From an uncultured Lachnospiraceae bacterium (GTDB lineage: Bacteria > Bacillota > Clostridia > Lachnospirales > Lachnospiraceae), in assembly GCA_910579395.1 (NCBI GenBank), contig CAJTUC010000007.1:1-64000 (forward strand): a stretch of DNA of 64,000 nucleotides, in the 5' to 3' direction. Position 1 is the stretch's first letter. Each line of letters begins with the position of its first letter. Positions 7,251 through 16,290 of the stretch are shown one piece after another. Under the pieces are notes generated by a model. That model saw nothing but the letters and a program-made list of their open reading frames with translations, searched no databases and was not told the origin of the DNA. The position numbers and the translations under genes were made by a program.

Positions 7251-9023
7251 TCACATTCTCTCCGGTGCCGAAAAACCGAGCAGATCAATGCAGACTTCCA
7301 AAATATCTTTCGTCAGCACCAACAAGGCTATCCAGCCGGACTGTTTCCCCAAATCCTCTTCTGACAGGATTTTCGTTTCATGATAGAAACGGTTAAAAGC
7401 GTTCGCCAGGTCATAGATATAAGCGCAAATTTTATGAGGCGCCACTTCCTCATAAGCGGCATCTATCATCGTATTGAACTTGGCAGTTTCAAGCATCAGC
7501 GCCTTTTCTGACTCACCCGTTGCTTCCCGTAAGACTGCCTGTCCGGCGTTATCACCGCCGCTCTGTTCATTGTATTTTTTCAAAATAGATTTGATCCGGA
7601 CAATGGTATACAGAATATACGGCCCGGTATCTCCCTCAAAAGAGGTGAATCTGTCGATATCGAAAATATAATCTTTGGACGCCTGATTGGATAAATCTCC
7701 GTATTTTACAGCGGAAAGCGCTACCACCTTCGATGTCTCCTCCGCTTCCTCTTTTTCCATCTCCCGATTTTCCGCAATCTTGCGGTACATCTCCTCATTG
7801 ATTTCCCGTATCAGATTTTCGAGGCGCATTACACCGCCTTCTCTTGTCTTAAAAGGTTTCCCGTCTTTGCCGTTCATCGTACCAAAACCGATATGAATGA
7901 GCTGCGTCTCCGGCTTCACCAGACCGGTCTTTCTCGCACAGCGGAATACCTGCTCAAAATACAGATCCTGCCGCTTATCCGTCATATAAATCAGTTTATC
8001 CGGCTGATACTTTTCCATACGATCCACGATCGTCGCCAAATCCGTCGTGTTATATAAAGAAGCTCCGTCGGATTTTAAAATCATACAGGGCGGGACTTCT
8101 TTCGTATCCGTCTCTTCCTTGACATCAACGACCAGAGCGCCTTCACTCTCATGCGCATAGCCGTCATTTTTCATTTTCTCTACCATGCCCGGAATGATAT
8201 CCTGAACATCCGATTCCCCTTTCCAGAGGTCGAACTCCACATTCAGGGCCGCATAGTTCTTCTTTAAATCTGACACGGACACGTCAATAATATGATTCCA
8301 GAGCGCCCTGATGCCGGGAACACCCGTCTGCAGTTTATAAGTCGCATCCATTGCTTCCGCCTTGTACGCCGCATCCTCTTTGGATTTGGCGCTGGCAGTC
8401 GGATAAATCTCTTCCAGCTCTGACATGGTAAACGGAGCTTCTTTCGGATATTCTCCCTGATAGGATTCGTCAAAATAAGGCAGTTCGGGATGTCTCTTTT
8501 TTAATTCCGTTACAATCAGTCCCATCTGCAGTCCCCAGTCACCCAAATGGATATCACCGAGCACTTCATGTCCGGCATAACGGCAGATTCTCTTGATGCT
8601 CTCACCGATGATGCCGGAGCGCAGATGTCCGACGTGAAGGGGTTTTGCAATATTGGGCCCGCCGTAATCCACGATGATCATCTGTGGTTTCTCCGGCATT
8701 TCCAGCCCGAATTTGGCATCCGCACGCATTTCCTGCAGATATTCTTTCACGAATTTCTCCGTCAGTTTCAGGTTCAAAAATCCGGGCGCCACCGCGCTGA
8801 CTTCCGAAAATACCGTACTTCCCTGTAATTTCTCCGCCACATCATTTGCAATCATAATAGGCGCCTTATGATATTGTTTCGCGCCGGCCATCGCGCCGTT
8901 ACACTGGTATTCGCACAAATCGGGACGATTGGACAGCGTAACTTTGCCAAGCTCCGCCTGATAACCGGCCGCCTCAAATGCCTTTCCCATCTCTTCCGAA
9001 ATCAGTTCCAAAAATTTTTTCAT
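7251..9023 (-). CDS. argS: Arginyl-tRNA synthetase
   Basis: The 590-residue class I synthetase charges tRNA-Arg. The N-terminal Add-1 domain (1-100) precedes the Rossmann catalytic core with the HIGH-type signature HVGH at 130-133 in GGPNIAKPLHVGHLRS. The C-terminal anticodon-binding helical domain (DALR type) carries ANAFNRFYHETKIL. A canonical KMSK loop is not evident, as in many ArgRS enzymes. Length is normal. The start at 9023 has AAAGGA at suitable spacing. It follows queH in the same direction across a 171-base gap filled largely by a structured repeat. No T-box leader is visible upstream, so it may be read from the queH promoter. Confidence 0.96.
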   Translation of the reverse strand: MKKFLELISEEMGKAFEAAGYQAELGKVTLSNRPDLCEYQCNGAMAGAKQYHKAPIMIANDVAEKLQGSTVFSEVSAVAPGFLNLKLTEKFVKEYLQEMRADAKFGLEMPEKPQMIIVDYGGPNIAKPLHVGHLRSGIIGESIKRICRYAGHEVLGDIHLGDWGLQMGLIVTELKKRHPELPYFDESYQGEYPKEAPFTMSELEEIYPTASAKSKEDAAYKAEAMDATYKLQTGVPGIRALWNHIIDVSVSDLKKNYAALNVEFDLWKGESDVQDIIPGMVEKMKNDGYAHESEGALVVDVKEETDTKEVPPCMILKSDGASLYNTTDLATIVDRMEKYQPDKLIYMTDKRQDLYFEQVFRCARKTGLVKPETQLIHIGFGTMNGKDGKPFKTREGGVMRLENLIREINEEMYRKIAENREMEKEEAEETSKVVALSAVKYGDLSNQASKDYIFDIDRFTSFEGDTGPYILYTIVRIKSILKKYNEQSGGDNAGQAVLREATGESEKALMLETAKFNTMIDAAYEEVAPHKICAYIYDLANAFNRFYHETKILSEEDLGKQSGWIALLVLTKDILEVCIDLLGFSAPERM

Positions 9024-9084
9024 TTTTTAGTCTATCCTTTCCTTAGCCTGCACATTTATAATCATCGGCACAAACAATCCATGA

Positions 9085-9228
9085 AGAATGGCTCGTCAGA
9101 GACATTCCTCGAGGCGAACTTATTCGCCTTGTGTAGAAGGAGCGCAGTGCGAACCGTAGAAGTTCTTGGCGTTTCGCCTATTGGCGCCCCACCATCAGGT
9201 GTGTTGGTCTTTAAACTTCTCTTCACAC
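9085..9228 (-). repeat. Stop-codon-associated multi-hairpin element, copy 1
   Basis: This copy overlaps the last 11 codons of queH and fills most of the gap to argS. Read on the plus strand it has: a GAATG/CATTC hairpin (9086-9105); AGGCGAA-ctta-TTCGCCT (9112-9129); a GTGTAGAAG outer arm; a GC-rich GCGCAGTGCG hairpin; AGAAGTTCT (9158-9166) paired with AAACTTCT (9213-9220); and an inner hairpin region. It shares the block ACCGTAGAAGTTCTTG with the copy at 38.4 kb. No T-rich tail is seen, so it is not an ordinary terminator. Confidence 0.7.
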
Positions 9229-9971
9229 TTTGTTTCGGAATAAACACAGCCGCAGTAATCCTGTCTGTACAAGTCATATTCTTTCGATAGAACAATCGAA
9301 CGCTGGTATCCGCCCTTTTTCTTAAAATCGGAGGGCAGCCACTTCACATGATATTCCCCCGCAAGGCGTTCTCCGATTTCGTTCAGCTTTGCCGCATTTT
9401 TCAACGGACTGATTGTCAGCGTCGTGGCAAAATAATCGTATCCGCCCGCCGAAGCAAGTTCCGCAGTCTTTCTAAGCCGCTGCTCATAGCAGGCAAAGCA
9501 TCGCTCTCCGCCTTCCGGGCACTGTTCCAGCCCTTTTGCTATCTCATAGAAACGCTCCGGCTCGTAATCCCCTTCCACGATTGCAATCGGATAAGCCGCA
9601 GGTTGATATTCCGCACCCGATATACGCTCCCGCTCCTCATCTGCTGAAGCATCATTCACCGAAAAATCCCCGCACGCTCCTTCGTTATACGCCATAATCA
9701 ATCGCTTCTGCTCTTCCACGCGCTTTCGATACTCCGATTCCCTCGAAATATTGGGGTTATAATAAAATACCGTGATTTTGAAAAATACCCGAAGGTATTC
9801 CAACACATAACTGCTGCATGGCGCACAACAGCTGTGCAAAAAAAGTTCCGGCGGCATCGGCTTTTCCTTCATCCCTGCAGACATCCCGCCTGTTGTCCAG
9901 GCCGCCTTTTGCTCTGCTATTTTATCTATTATTTTATCCAGTTCTTTCTGATAATTTCTGACCGCGTCCAT
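9195..9971 (-). CDS. queH: Epoxyqueuosine reductase QueH
   Basis: This 258-residue protein of the QueH (former DUF208) family converts epoxyqueuosine to queuosine in tRNA, the final step of Q synthesis, replacing the unrelated QueG. Signatures: LFLHSCCAPCSSYVLEYL at about residues 44-61, CFACYEQRL, and the C-terminal DYCGCVYSE. These cysteines bind the [4Fe-4S] cluster and a neighbouring metal. The start ATG at 9971 has AAAGGA upstream. The last residues (about KFKDQHT) are encoded inside the structured repeat at 9085-9228, so the element has probably replaced or extended the natural C-terminus. Confidence 0.93.
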   Translation of the reverse strand: MDAVRNYQKELDKIIDKIAEQKAAWTTGGMSAGMKEKPMPPELFLHSCCAPCSSYVLEYLRVFFKITVFYYNPNISRESEYRKRVEEQKRLIMAYNEGACGDFSVNDASADEERERISGAEYQPAAYPIAIVEGDYEPERFYEIAKGLEQCPEGGERCFACYEQRLRKTAELASAGGYDYFATTLTISPLKNAAKLNEIGERLAGEYHVKWLPSDFKKKGGYQRSIVLSKEYDLYRQDYCGCVYSETKCEEKFKDQHT

Positions 9972-10173
9972 GTCATGATATCCTTTCCTGACAGTTTATC
10001 ATCGTTCGGGGCCGGAAAACATGACTTCGCGCACCTGTTTAACACCATAATCCGAATCGGCCGTCAAAACGGCATCCGAATAACCCGACCAATAAGCAAG
10101 TTCCCATTATAAGCTTTAAAATAAACGTCAAAGAACGATAGCCATACCGCCTCATCTTATCACAATGCTCTCA

Positions 10174-13100
10174 TTAAGCTCTCTTCGCAATCGTCGCAAT
10201 ATCAATCAAATCCAATTCTCCTTGAGAAGCCGCATTTTCCAGACTGGATACGAGCGCGGTCGCTGTATCCATCGCGGTAATACAGTATACGCCCGTTTCA
10301 ATCGCAGTCCTTCTGATCAGGAAGCCGTCTCTGCTCTTATCGCGTCCCTGTGTCGGTGTATCGATAACGAGGTCAATTTCATGACCGAGAATTAAATCCA
10401 TGACGGTTGGTGATTCCTGCTGAATCTTGTTGACTTTTCTTGCTTTTACTCCGGCATCATTGAGCGCTGCCGCCGTGCTTCTTGTCGCATATATCTTATA
10501 ACCGAGTTTTTCAAAGCGGCGGGCAACTTCGATTGCCTCTCCCTTATCGGCATCCTTTACGGTAATGATCATTCTCTTATATTGGGGCAGACTGACGCCA
10601 GCGCCAAGAAATGCTTTGTAGAGCGCTTCGTTAAATGTCTTGGCAATGCCCAGGCACTCGCCTGTCGATTTCATTTCAGGCCCCAGACTGATTTCCGCAC
10701 CGCGGATTTTCTCGAAAGAGAATACCGGCATTTTAATTGCGAAGTAATCTGCTGCCGGCTGTAAGCCCGGTTCAAACCCAAGCTCGCGTATCGTCTTCCC
10801 GATAATGACCTGTGTCGCCAGATCGACGATCGGGATTCCCGTCACTTTACTGATATAAGGCACCGTACGCGAGGAACGGGGATTTACTTCGATAACATAT
10901 ACCTCATCGCCTACCGCAATGAACTGAATATTGATAAGTCCGATAACGTGCAGGGCTTTGGCAAGTCTTCTGGAATACTCTGCAATCGTTTCCTTGACTT
11001 TTTCGCTGACCGTCGATGCCGGATACACGGAAATACTGTCGCCGGAGTGCACGCCGGTCCGCTCGATATGTTCCATGATACCCGGAATCAGGATATCCGT
11101 ACCGTCGCATACCGCATCGACTTCCAGCTCTTTTCCCTGTAAATATTTATCGACCAGAATCGGATGTTCCTGTTCATAACGATTGATGACTGCCATGAAC
11201 TCTTCGATTTCCTGGTCGGAAATCGCTATCTGCATTCCCTGTCCGCCGAGCACATAGGAAGGGCGCACCAGAACCGGATAACCTAACCGGTTCGCAACTT
11301 CTTTCGCTTCTTCCGCCGTATAAACGGTACCGCCTGCTGCCCTGGGAATCTCCGTTTCTTCCAAAATCTTATCAAAAAGTTCTCTGTCTTCCGCCGCATC
11401 CACATCCTCGGCTTTTGTTCCAAGGATCGGCACACCCATTTTCATCAGACTTTCCGTCAGTTTGATGGCTGTCTGGCCGCCGAACTGAACGACCGCACCG
11501 TCAGGTTTTTCAATATTGACAACATTCTCCACATCTTCCGGTGTCAGCGGCTCAAAATAAAGCTTATCCGCGATATCGAAATCGGTGCTGACCGTTTCCG
11601 GATTGTTGTTGATGATAATGGTCTCATAGCCTTCTTTGGCAAAAGCCCATGTCGCATGAACAGAGCAGTAGTCAAACTCGATACCCTGTCCGATACGGAT
11701 AGGACCGGAACCGAGCACCAGAACTTTTTTCTTCGGATGGGACTCTTCTACTTCCGTCTCGGAACCGAATACGGAATAATAGTACGGTGTCGTCGCCGCA
11801 AATTCCGCCGCACAGGTATCTACCATTTTAAATGCCGCTACGATACCGTTCTCATAACGCATCTTCTTGATTTCATCTTCTGTTTTCCCGGTAAGCCGCG
11901 CGATGACATTGTCCGGAAATTCCATTCTCTTCGCCTCTTTTAATAACTCTACGGTCAGCGGGCCATTCTCAAGCGCCGCTTCCATTTCGGTCAGGATCGC
12001 AATCTTATCGATAAACCAGATATCTATCATAGTGATATCATAGATTGTCTGATAATCGATGCCTTTTCTGATTGCTTCCGCGATGATATAGATTCTCTGG
12101 TCATCCACAATCTTCAGACGTTCCAGCAGTTCTTCCCTGGAATAGTCTGAGAAATCATAGCTGCGCAGGCAGTCCACATGCTGCTCCAGGGAACGGATTG
12201 CCTTCATAAGCGCGCCTTCAAAATTGTCACCGATGCTCATGACCTCTCCGGTTGCTTTCATCTGCGTTGTCAAAGTACGTTTTGCCGTTATGAACTTATC
12301 GAATGGAAGTCTTGGAATTTTCACAACGCAGTAATCGATCGTCGGCTCAAAGCTCGCATAGGTCTTTTTCGTAATCGCATTCTTAATCTCGTCAAGCGTA
12401 TAACCGAGCGCAATCTTCGCTGCCACCTTGGCGATCGGGTAACCCGTTGCTTTGGAAGCCAGCGCAGAAGAGCGGCTCACACGGGGATTTACTTCAATAA
12501 CACAATATTCGAAACTGGTCGGATGAAGCGCAAACTGCACGTTACAACCGCCCGTGATTTCCAGTTCATTGATGATATTCAGCGCCGCGCTGCGGAGCAT
12601 CTGATATTCTTTGTCGCCCAGCGTCTGCGCAGGTGCCACAACGATGCTGTCTCCCGTATGAACGCCGACCGGATCTACATTTTCCATACTGCAGACGGTA
12701 ATGCAGTTGCCCGCTCCGTCGCGCATTACTTCGTATTCGATTTCTTTCCAGCCGGCAATGCAGCGTTCCACAAGAACCTGTCCCACACGGGAAAGGCGCA
12801 GGCCGTTCGCCAGAATTTCTTCCAGTTCCACCTGATTGTGCGCGATGCCGCCGCCGGAACCGCCGAGCGTATAGGCAGGACGCAATACGACCGGATATCC
12901 GATTTCATTCGCGAAATCAATACCGTCTTTTATATTTTCTACAACGAGTGAGGGCGCGCAGGGTTCCCCGATTTTTTCCATCGTCTCTTTAAATTCCAGA
13001 CGGTCTTCCGCCTTTTTGATTGTCTTGGCTGTCGTGCCGAGAAGCGTGACACCGTGAGCGGCAAGGAAACCTGATTCATCCAGTTCCATACCGAGATTTA

Positions 13101-13386
13101 AGCCTGCCTGTCCGCCCATATTCGGTAAAAGACTATCCGGTTTTTCCTTGATAATAATCTGCTCCAGTACCTTTATCGTCAAAGGTTCAATGTATACTTT
13201 ATCCGCAATATCGCCGTCTGTCATAATGGTCGCCGGATTGGAATTGACCAGTATGACTTCCATTCCCTCTTCTTTCAGGGAACGGCAGGCCTGTGTACCC
13301 GCATAATCAAATTCAGCAGCCTGTCCGATTACAATCGGTCCAGACCCAATCACCAATACTCTTTTTACATTTGGATTTTTCGGCAT
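10174..13386 (-). CDS. carB: Carbamoyl-phosphate synthase large subunit
   Basis: The 1070-residue synthetase subunit makes carbamoyl phosphate from ammonia, bicarbonate and two ATP for arginine and pyrimidine synthesis. It has two homologous ATP-grasp halves: the first begins VLVIGSGPIVIGQAAEFDYAGTQA near residue 10 (split as two motifs), the second VLVLGSGPIRIGQGIEFDYC near 555. Both carry the glycine-rich LGGSGGG and LGGQGMQ loops. The C-terminal MGS-like domain (about 935-1070) contains the allosteric region (TRSTAAALNDAGV). It starts one base after the carA stop with GAGGAGG inside carA, so the two are translationally coupled. Confidence 0.97.
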   Translation of the reverse strand: MPKNPNVKRVLVIGSGPIVIGQAAEFDYAGTQACRSLKEEGMEVILVNSNPATIMTDGDIADKVYIEPLTIKVLEQIIIKEKPDSLLPNMGGQAGLNLGMELDESGFLAAHGVTLLGTTAKTIKKAEDRLEFKETMEKIGEPCAPSLVVENIKDGIDFANEIGYPVVLRPAYTLGGSGGGIAHNQVELEEILANGLRLSRVGQVLVERCIAGWKEIEYEVMRDGAGNCITVCSMENVDPVGVHTGDSIVVAPAQTLGDKEYQMLRSAALNIINELEITGGCNVQFALHPTSFEYCVIEVNPRVSRSSALASKATGYPIAKVAAKIALGYTLDEIKNAITKKTYASFEPTIDYCVVKIPRLPFDKFITAKRTLTTQMKATGEVMSIGDNFEGALMKAIRSLEQHVDCLRSYDFSDYSREELLERLKIVDDQRIYIIAEAIRKGIDYQTIYDITMIDIWFIDKIAILTEMEAALENGPLTVELLKEAKRMEFPDNVIARLTGKTEDEIKKMRYENGIVAAFKMVDTCAAEFAATTPYYYSVFGSETEVEESHPKKKVLVLGSGPIRIGQGIEFDYCSVHATWAFAKEGYETIIINNNPETVSTDFDIADKLYFEPLTPEDVENVVNIEKPDGAVVQFGGQTAIKLTESLMKMGVPILGTKAEDVDAAEDRELFDKILEETEIPRAAGGTVYTAEEAKEVANRLGYPVLVRPSYVLGGQGMQIAISDQEIEEFMAVINRYEQEHPILVDKYLQGKELEVDAVCDGTDILIPGIMEHIERTGVHSGDSISVYPASTVSEKVKETIAEYSRRLAKALHVIGLINIQFIAVGDEVYVIEVNPRSSRTVPYISKVTGIPIVDLATQVIIGKTIRELGFEPGLQPAADYFAIKMPVFSFEKIRGAEISLGPEMKSTGECLGIAKTFNEALYKAFLGAGVSLPQYKRMIITVKDADKGEAIEVARRFEKLGYKIYATRSTAAALNDAGVKARKVNKIQQESPTVMDLILGHEIDLVIDTPTQGRDKSRDGFLIRRTAIETGVYCITAMDTATALVSSLENAASQGELDLIDIATIAKRA

Positions 13387-13387
13387 C

Positions 13388-14572
13388 TTACACCCTCCTC
13401 ATCATCGCTATGAATTTATCAAACAAGTCCTCCGAATCCTGCGGACCGGAGCAGGCTTCCGGATGGAACTGCACGGTAAAAATAGGTTTGCCCGTATAAG
13501 AAAGTCCTTCATTCGTTCCATCGTTTACATTGACGAACATCGGCACGGCCACTTTGGCATCCAGTTTCTCCGTATCCACCACATATCCATGATTCTGAGA
13601 AGAAATGTAAACTCTTCCGGTCTCCAGACTCTTCACCGGATGATTTCCTCCCCGGTGTCCGTATTTCATCTTAAAGGTATCCGCTCCGGTTGCGAGCGCC
13701 ATTAACTGATGTCCCAGACAAATTGCAAAAATCGGAATATCCGCATCATATAACTTTTTCAGTTCCGCAATGACGCCTGTACACTCCTTCGGGTCTCCCG
13801 GGCCATTGCTCAGCATAATACCGTCGGGCTTTGCGGCGATAATCTCTTCTGCCGTTACCGATGCCGGATATACCGTGACATCACAGCCCCTTGCCGCCAG
13901 TGAACGAATGATATTCTGTTTTGCTCCCAGATCGAGCAGCGCCACTTTTAATCCGACTCCGTTCACCTTGCGGACTGTGCTCGGCTTCTTCTCCCGTATG
14001 CCTTTCGCATAGTCTTCCGCATTGAAATGGGAACTGCCGGAAATGGGTCCGTTCTCCGCGATATCCCTCGTTCCTTTTACTTCATATTTATTATCACAGG
14101 TTACGAGTTCTACTACTTTTCCGACTCGATATGCTTTTAATTTTGGAAGGATTTCTTCTAATTGATAAGATTCATTGGTTGTGATCATACCGTTCATCGT
14201 GCCTTTTTCCCGCAGAATCTTTGTCAATGCTCTCGTGTCGATGCCTGCGATACCCGGTATGCCGTTCTTTTCCAGAAAATCCTGAATGGTCATATCACAT
14301 CTGAAGTTACTGGGGATTCTGCTCAATTCCCTGACGATGAATCCGTCCGGCCAGACTTTGTCCGATTCCATGTCTTCAAAACAGATTCCGTAATTTCCGA
14401 TCAAAGGATAAGTCATGCATACGGCCTGTCCTGCATAGGAAGGATCCGTCAATACTTCTACATAACCGGCCATTGAAGTATTAAATACGATCTCGCTGAT
14501 GATTTCCTTCTCCGCACCGATGTGAATGCCTTCAAATACAGTGCCGTCCTCCAAAATTAAAAATGCCCTCAT
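13388..14572 (-). CDS. carA: Carbamoyl-phosphate synthase small (glutaminase) subunit
   Basis: Taken from the ATG at 14572 the protein has 394 residues beginning MRAFLILEDGTVFEG. The frame extends four codons further, but an ATG at 14584 would lie one base from the AAAGGAG site, so 14572 fits better. An N-terminal CPSase small domain is followed by a class I glutamine amidotransferase domain with nucleophile Cys in AICLGHQLMALATG and His/Glu in QFHPEACSGP. It supplies ammonia to CarB through the intersubunit tunnel. It heads the carAB pair. Confidence 0.96.
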   Translation of the reverse strand: MRAFLILEDGTVFEGIHIGAEKEIISEIVFNTSMAGYVEVLTDPSYAGQAVCMTYPLIGNYGICFEDMESDKVWPDGFIVRELSRIPSNFRCDMTIQDFLEKNGIPGIAGIDTRALTKILREKGTMNGMITTNESYQLEEILPKLKAYRVGKVVELVTCDNKYEVKGTRDIAENGPISGSSHFNAEDYAKGIREKKPSTVRKVNGVGLKVALLDLGAKQNIIRSLAARGCDVTVYPASVTAEEIIAAKPDGIMLSNGPGDPKECTGVIAELKKLYDADIPIFAICLGHQLMALATGADTFKMKYGHRGGNHPVKSLETGRVYISSQNHGYVVDTEKLDAKVAVPMFVNVNDGTNEGLSYTGKPIFTVQFHPEACSGPQDSEDLFDKFIAMMRRV

Positions 14573-14660
14573 TCTTATAACCATGCTCCTTTCTCAGCTT
14601 GCGCCTCGTTCCCTCTCTCTAGTCTCATTTTAAACCCAGATTTCTCTGCATAATCGTTTT

Positions 14661-14689
14661 ATTATAGCACAAGCATTTTCATTCTTCAA
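14661..14689 (-). promoter_or_regulatory. carAB promoter
   Basis: On the minus strand TTGAAG (14684-14689) and TATAAT (14661-14666) are separated by exactly 17 bases, placing the transcript start about 80 bases before carA. No PyrR-type attenuator or arginine box is evident in the short leader. Confidence 0.7.
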
Positions 14690-14768
14690 TCATTTCTATG
14701 CTAGCATTATTTTCGCATCTGATAAAACGATATTGAACCATTCTTCTTCTCACATACATCTTTGCCGC

Positions 14769-15986
14769 TCATTCCGCCAGAATGTCATAATATACCATCG
14801 TCAGGGCCGGAACGACCGGCTGTGTCCTGAGCAGATATCCCGGAAGTTTACAGCTTCCAAAAAGCTGGCCATAGACCCGAAGCACATCCCCTTCCAGAAT
14901 CGGTGCCGCACTCTCATCCCTGTCATCCCTTATGATATAATAACGTGTTATGCCCTGTTCATCTTCTCTTTTGCACAGGTAATAGATATTTTCATCAAAA
15001 AGGCCGCCGTCCACCTGTTCCATAACCGTCATCTCTTCCGTGACTGCGGCATCCAGATAAAGTTCCTGCCTGCGCAGCAGCTTTTTATAATCCACCCGCT
15101 CACAGATATCCCGAAATTCTTCTTCCGTATACATGCTTATATCAGTTATTTTCACCGTACCATCCGGTAAATCTGTGTCGTTTTCCGGCTCCGTATCCGA
15201 TTCATCACCTGCCTCAGCGTCCGCCATCATGCCGGCGCGTTCTTCCTCTTCTGCCACATCTTCGCTTTCCACGCCCCGCTCCGTTATCGTTTCAACATCC
15301 TCCCCGGATTCATCCGCTTTTTCATCTTCGGAGCCGCTCTCAGGTTCACCGTTCTTTTCAAGTTCGGATTCGTTCCCAAGTTCACCGCCCTTTTCGGACT
15401 CAGATGCTTTCTCAGATTCATTGTCATCTTTGGATTCGGACACTTTCTCAGATTCATCTTCCATCTCAATGCCGGCTGCCAGTCCATCAATCTCCTCAAG
15501 TTCAAAATCCGCCGGTGCTTCGAACTCCGTCGATATTTCCGGTAAATTCTCAGTCTGCAAAGCCGCTTCCATTCCGGCGCCGTCAAGCCCGGCCGTATTA
15601 TCTTCCATTGCCTCATTCATGGCTGCAGTCCCATTTTCTGTCATCTGCCCTTCTTCCAACACTACGTCAGCCGCCACGTCCTGTACTGCTTCTTCAGATT
15701 GTACGACTTCCACATTACCGATTACCGATTTTGTCACAGAATAAACGGTAACATAATAACAGAATCCGGCCGCACATGCCGCCAGCAAACATATACACAA
15801 AAAAAAGCCCAGCCAGTTCTTTTTTAAACGTTTCCTGCAATTCGGGCATATTCTCGCCGTTTTCGGTATCATCGTCTGACAATACCTGCACGCTTTTAAT
15901 TCTGCATCCTCCGAAAACAGATACTCTTTCTTTTCTGTTGAATCCGTTTCTTCTTTCTTCTGTTCGTTCTTCTTTATGAATCCCAT
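14769..15986 (-). CDS. Zinc-ribbon membrane protein with acidic linker and OB-like C-terminal domain
   Basis: The protein has 405 residues from the ATG at 15986, chosen because AGAGG lies about 5 bases upstream. A cytoplasmic zinc ribbon (C33-x2-C36 ... C47-x2-C50, CRYC and CPNC) is followed by one membrane segment (about 57-79). A long, highly acidic, low-complexity Ser/Glu/Asp segment of roughly 170 residues with short imperfect repeats (SEKxxES type) follows. A compact C-terminal domain (about 285-405, YLCKREDEQGITRYYIIRDD, then LEGDVLRVYGQLFG) resembles an OB-fold of the tRNA_anti-like kind seen in other zinc-ribbon membrane proteins. This layout suggests an envelope sensor or anchor; function unknown. 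Its 5' leader carries unusual tandem repeats. Confidence 0.6.
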   Translation of the reverse strand: MGFIKKNEQKKEETDSTEKKEYLFSEDAELKACRYCQTMIPKTARICPNCRKRLKKNWLGFFLCICLLAACAAGFCYYVTVYSVTKSVIGNVEVVQSEEAVQDVAADVVLEEGQMTENGTAAMNEAMEDNTAGLDGAGMEAALQTENLPEISTEFEAPADFELEEIDGLAAGIEMEDESEKVSESKDDNESEKASESEKGGELGNESELEKNGEPESGSEDEKADESGEDVETITERGVESEDVAEEEERAGMMADAEAGDESDTEPENDTDLPDGTVKITDISMYTEEEFRDICERVDYKKLLRRQELYLDAAVTEEMTVMEQVDGGLFDENIYYLCKREDEQGITRYYIIRDDRDESAAPILEGDVLRVYGQLFGSCKLPGYLLRTQPVVPALTMVYYDILAE

Positions 15987-16043
15987 ATTTCCTCTCATTC
16001 CACCGCAATCGCGGCACCGTAAATACTACAACTGACATATAAC

Positions 16044-16085
16044 ACAATAAACTCTCCAAAAGCCCTGCGCTTCCGGAGAGTTTCC
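16044..16085 (-). terminator. Possible attenuator hairpin in the zinc-ribbon gene leader
   Basis: Within the leader between the repeat-bearing start region and the gene, AAACTCTCC and GGAGAGTTT form a 9-base stem followed by TATTGTG. The T tail is poor, so it could be an attenuator or simply a stable leader hairpin. It lies about 60 bases upstream of the ATG. Confidence 0.4.
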
Positions 16086-16157
16086 TTTTAGATTTCTAAA
16101 ACACTGCCATATACCTGCAAAAATCACAAAGTATTCTTGTAACGCCGGGTATTTTGT

Positions 16158-16230
16158 ATCTGCGTGACGCTGATTTATCTGCGTGACGCTGATTTATCTG
16201 CGTGACGCTGATTTATCTGCGTCTATTATA
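16158..16230 (-). promoter_or_regulatory. Promoter with three tandem 19-base hairpin repeats in the 5' leader
   Basis: Read on the minus strand, TATAAT (16225-16230) is followed by AGACGCAGAT. Then come three identical 19-base units (16158-16176, 16177-16195, 16196-16214) plus a partial one. Each unit can form GACGC-(10 bases)-GCGTC. The 16-base start TATAATAGACGCAGAT is identical to that upstream of the cyclic-nucleotide-binding-like gene at 32159. No consensus -35 is visible, which hints at an activator. The transcript would read into the zinc-ribbon gene with a leader of about 230 bases. Confidence 0.75.
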
Positions 16231-16290
16231 CAACATAACCCTCTTGCTTTACCAGAATTTTTTCAAATTTAGCCGTGCCCACAATTATAT

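Noticed and set aside
9024..9194. T-box riboswitch before argS
   Set aside because: The gap is filled by the structured repeat; no T-box TGGNACCGCG-like bulge or terminator/antiterminator pair is visible.
12178..12951. 257-residue plus-strand ORF inside carB
   Set aside because: It is a shadow in the opposite strand of a highly conserved gene, with no ribosome binding site and a non-protein-like composition.
16158..16222. Tandem repeats as a small CRISPR array
   Set aside because: Units are directly adjacent without spacers and there are no cas genes.
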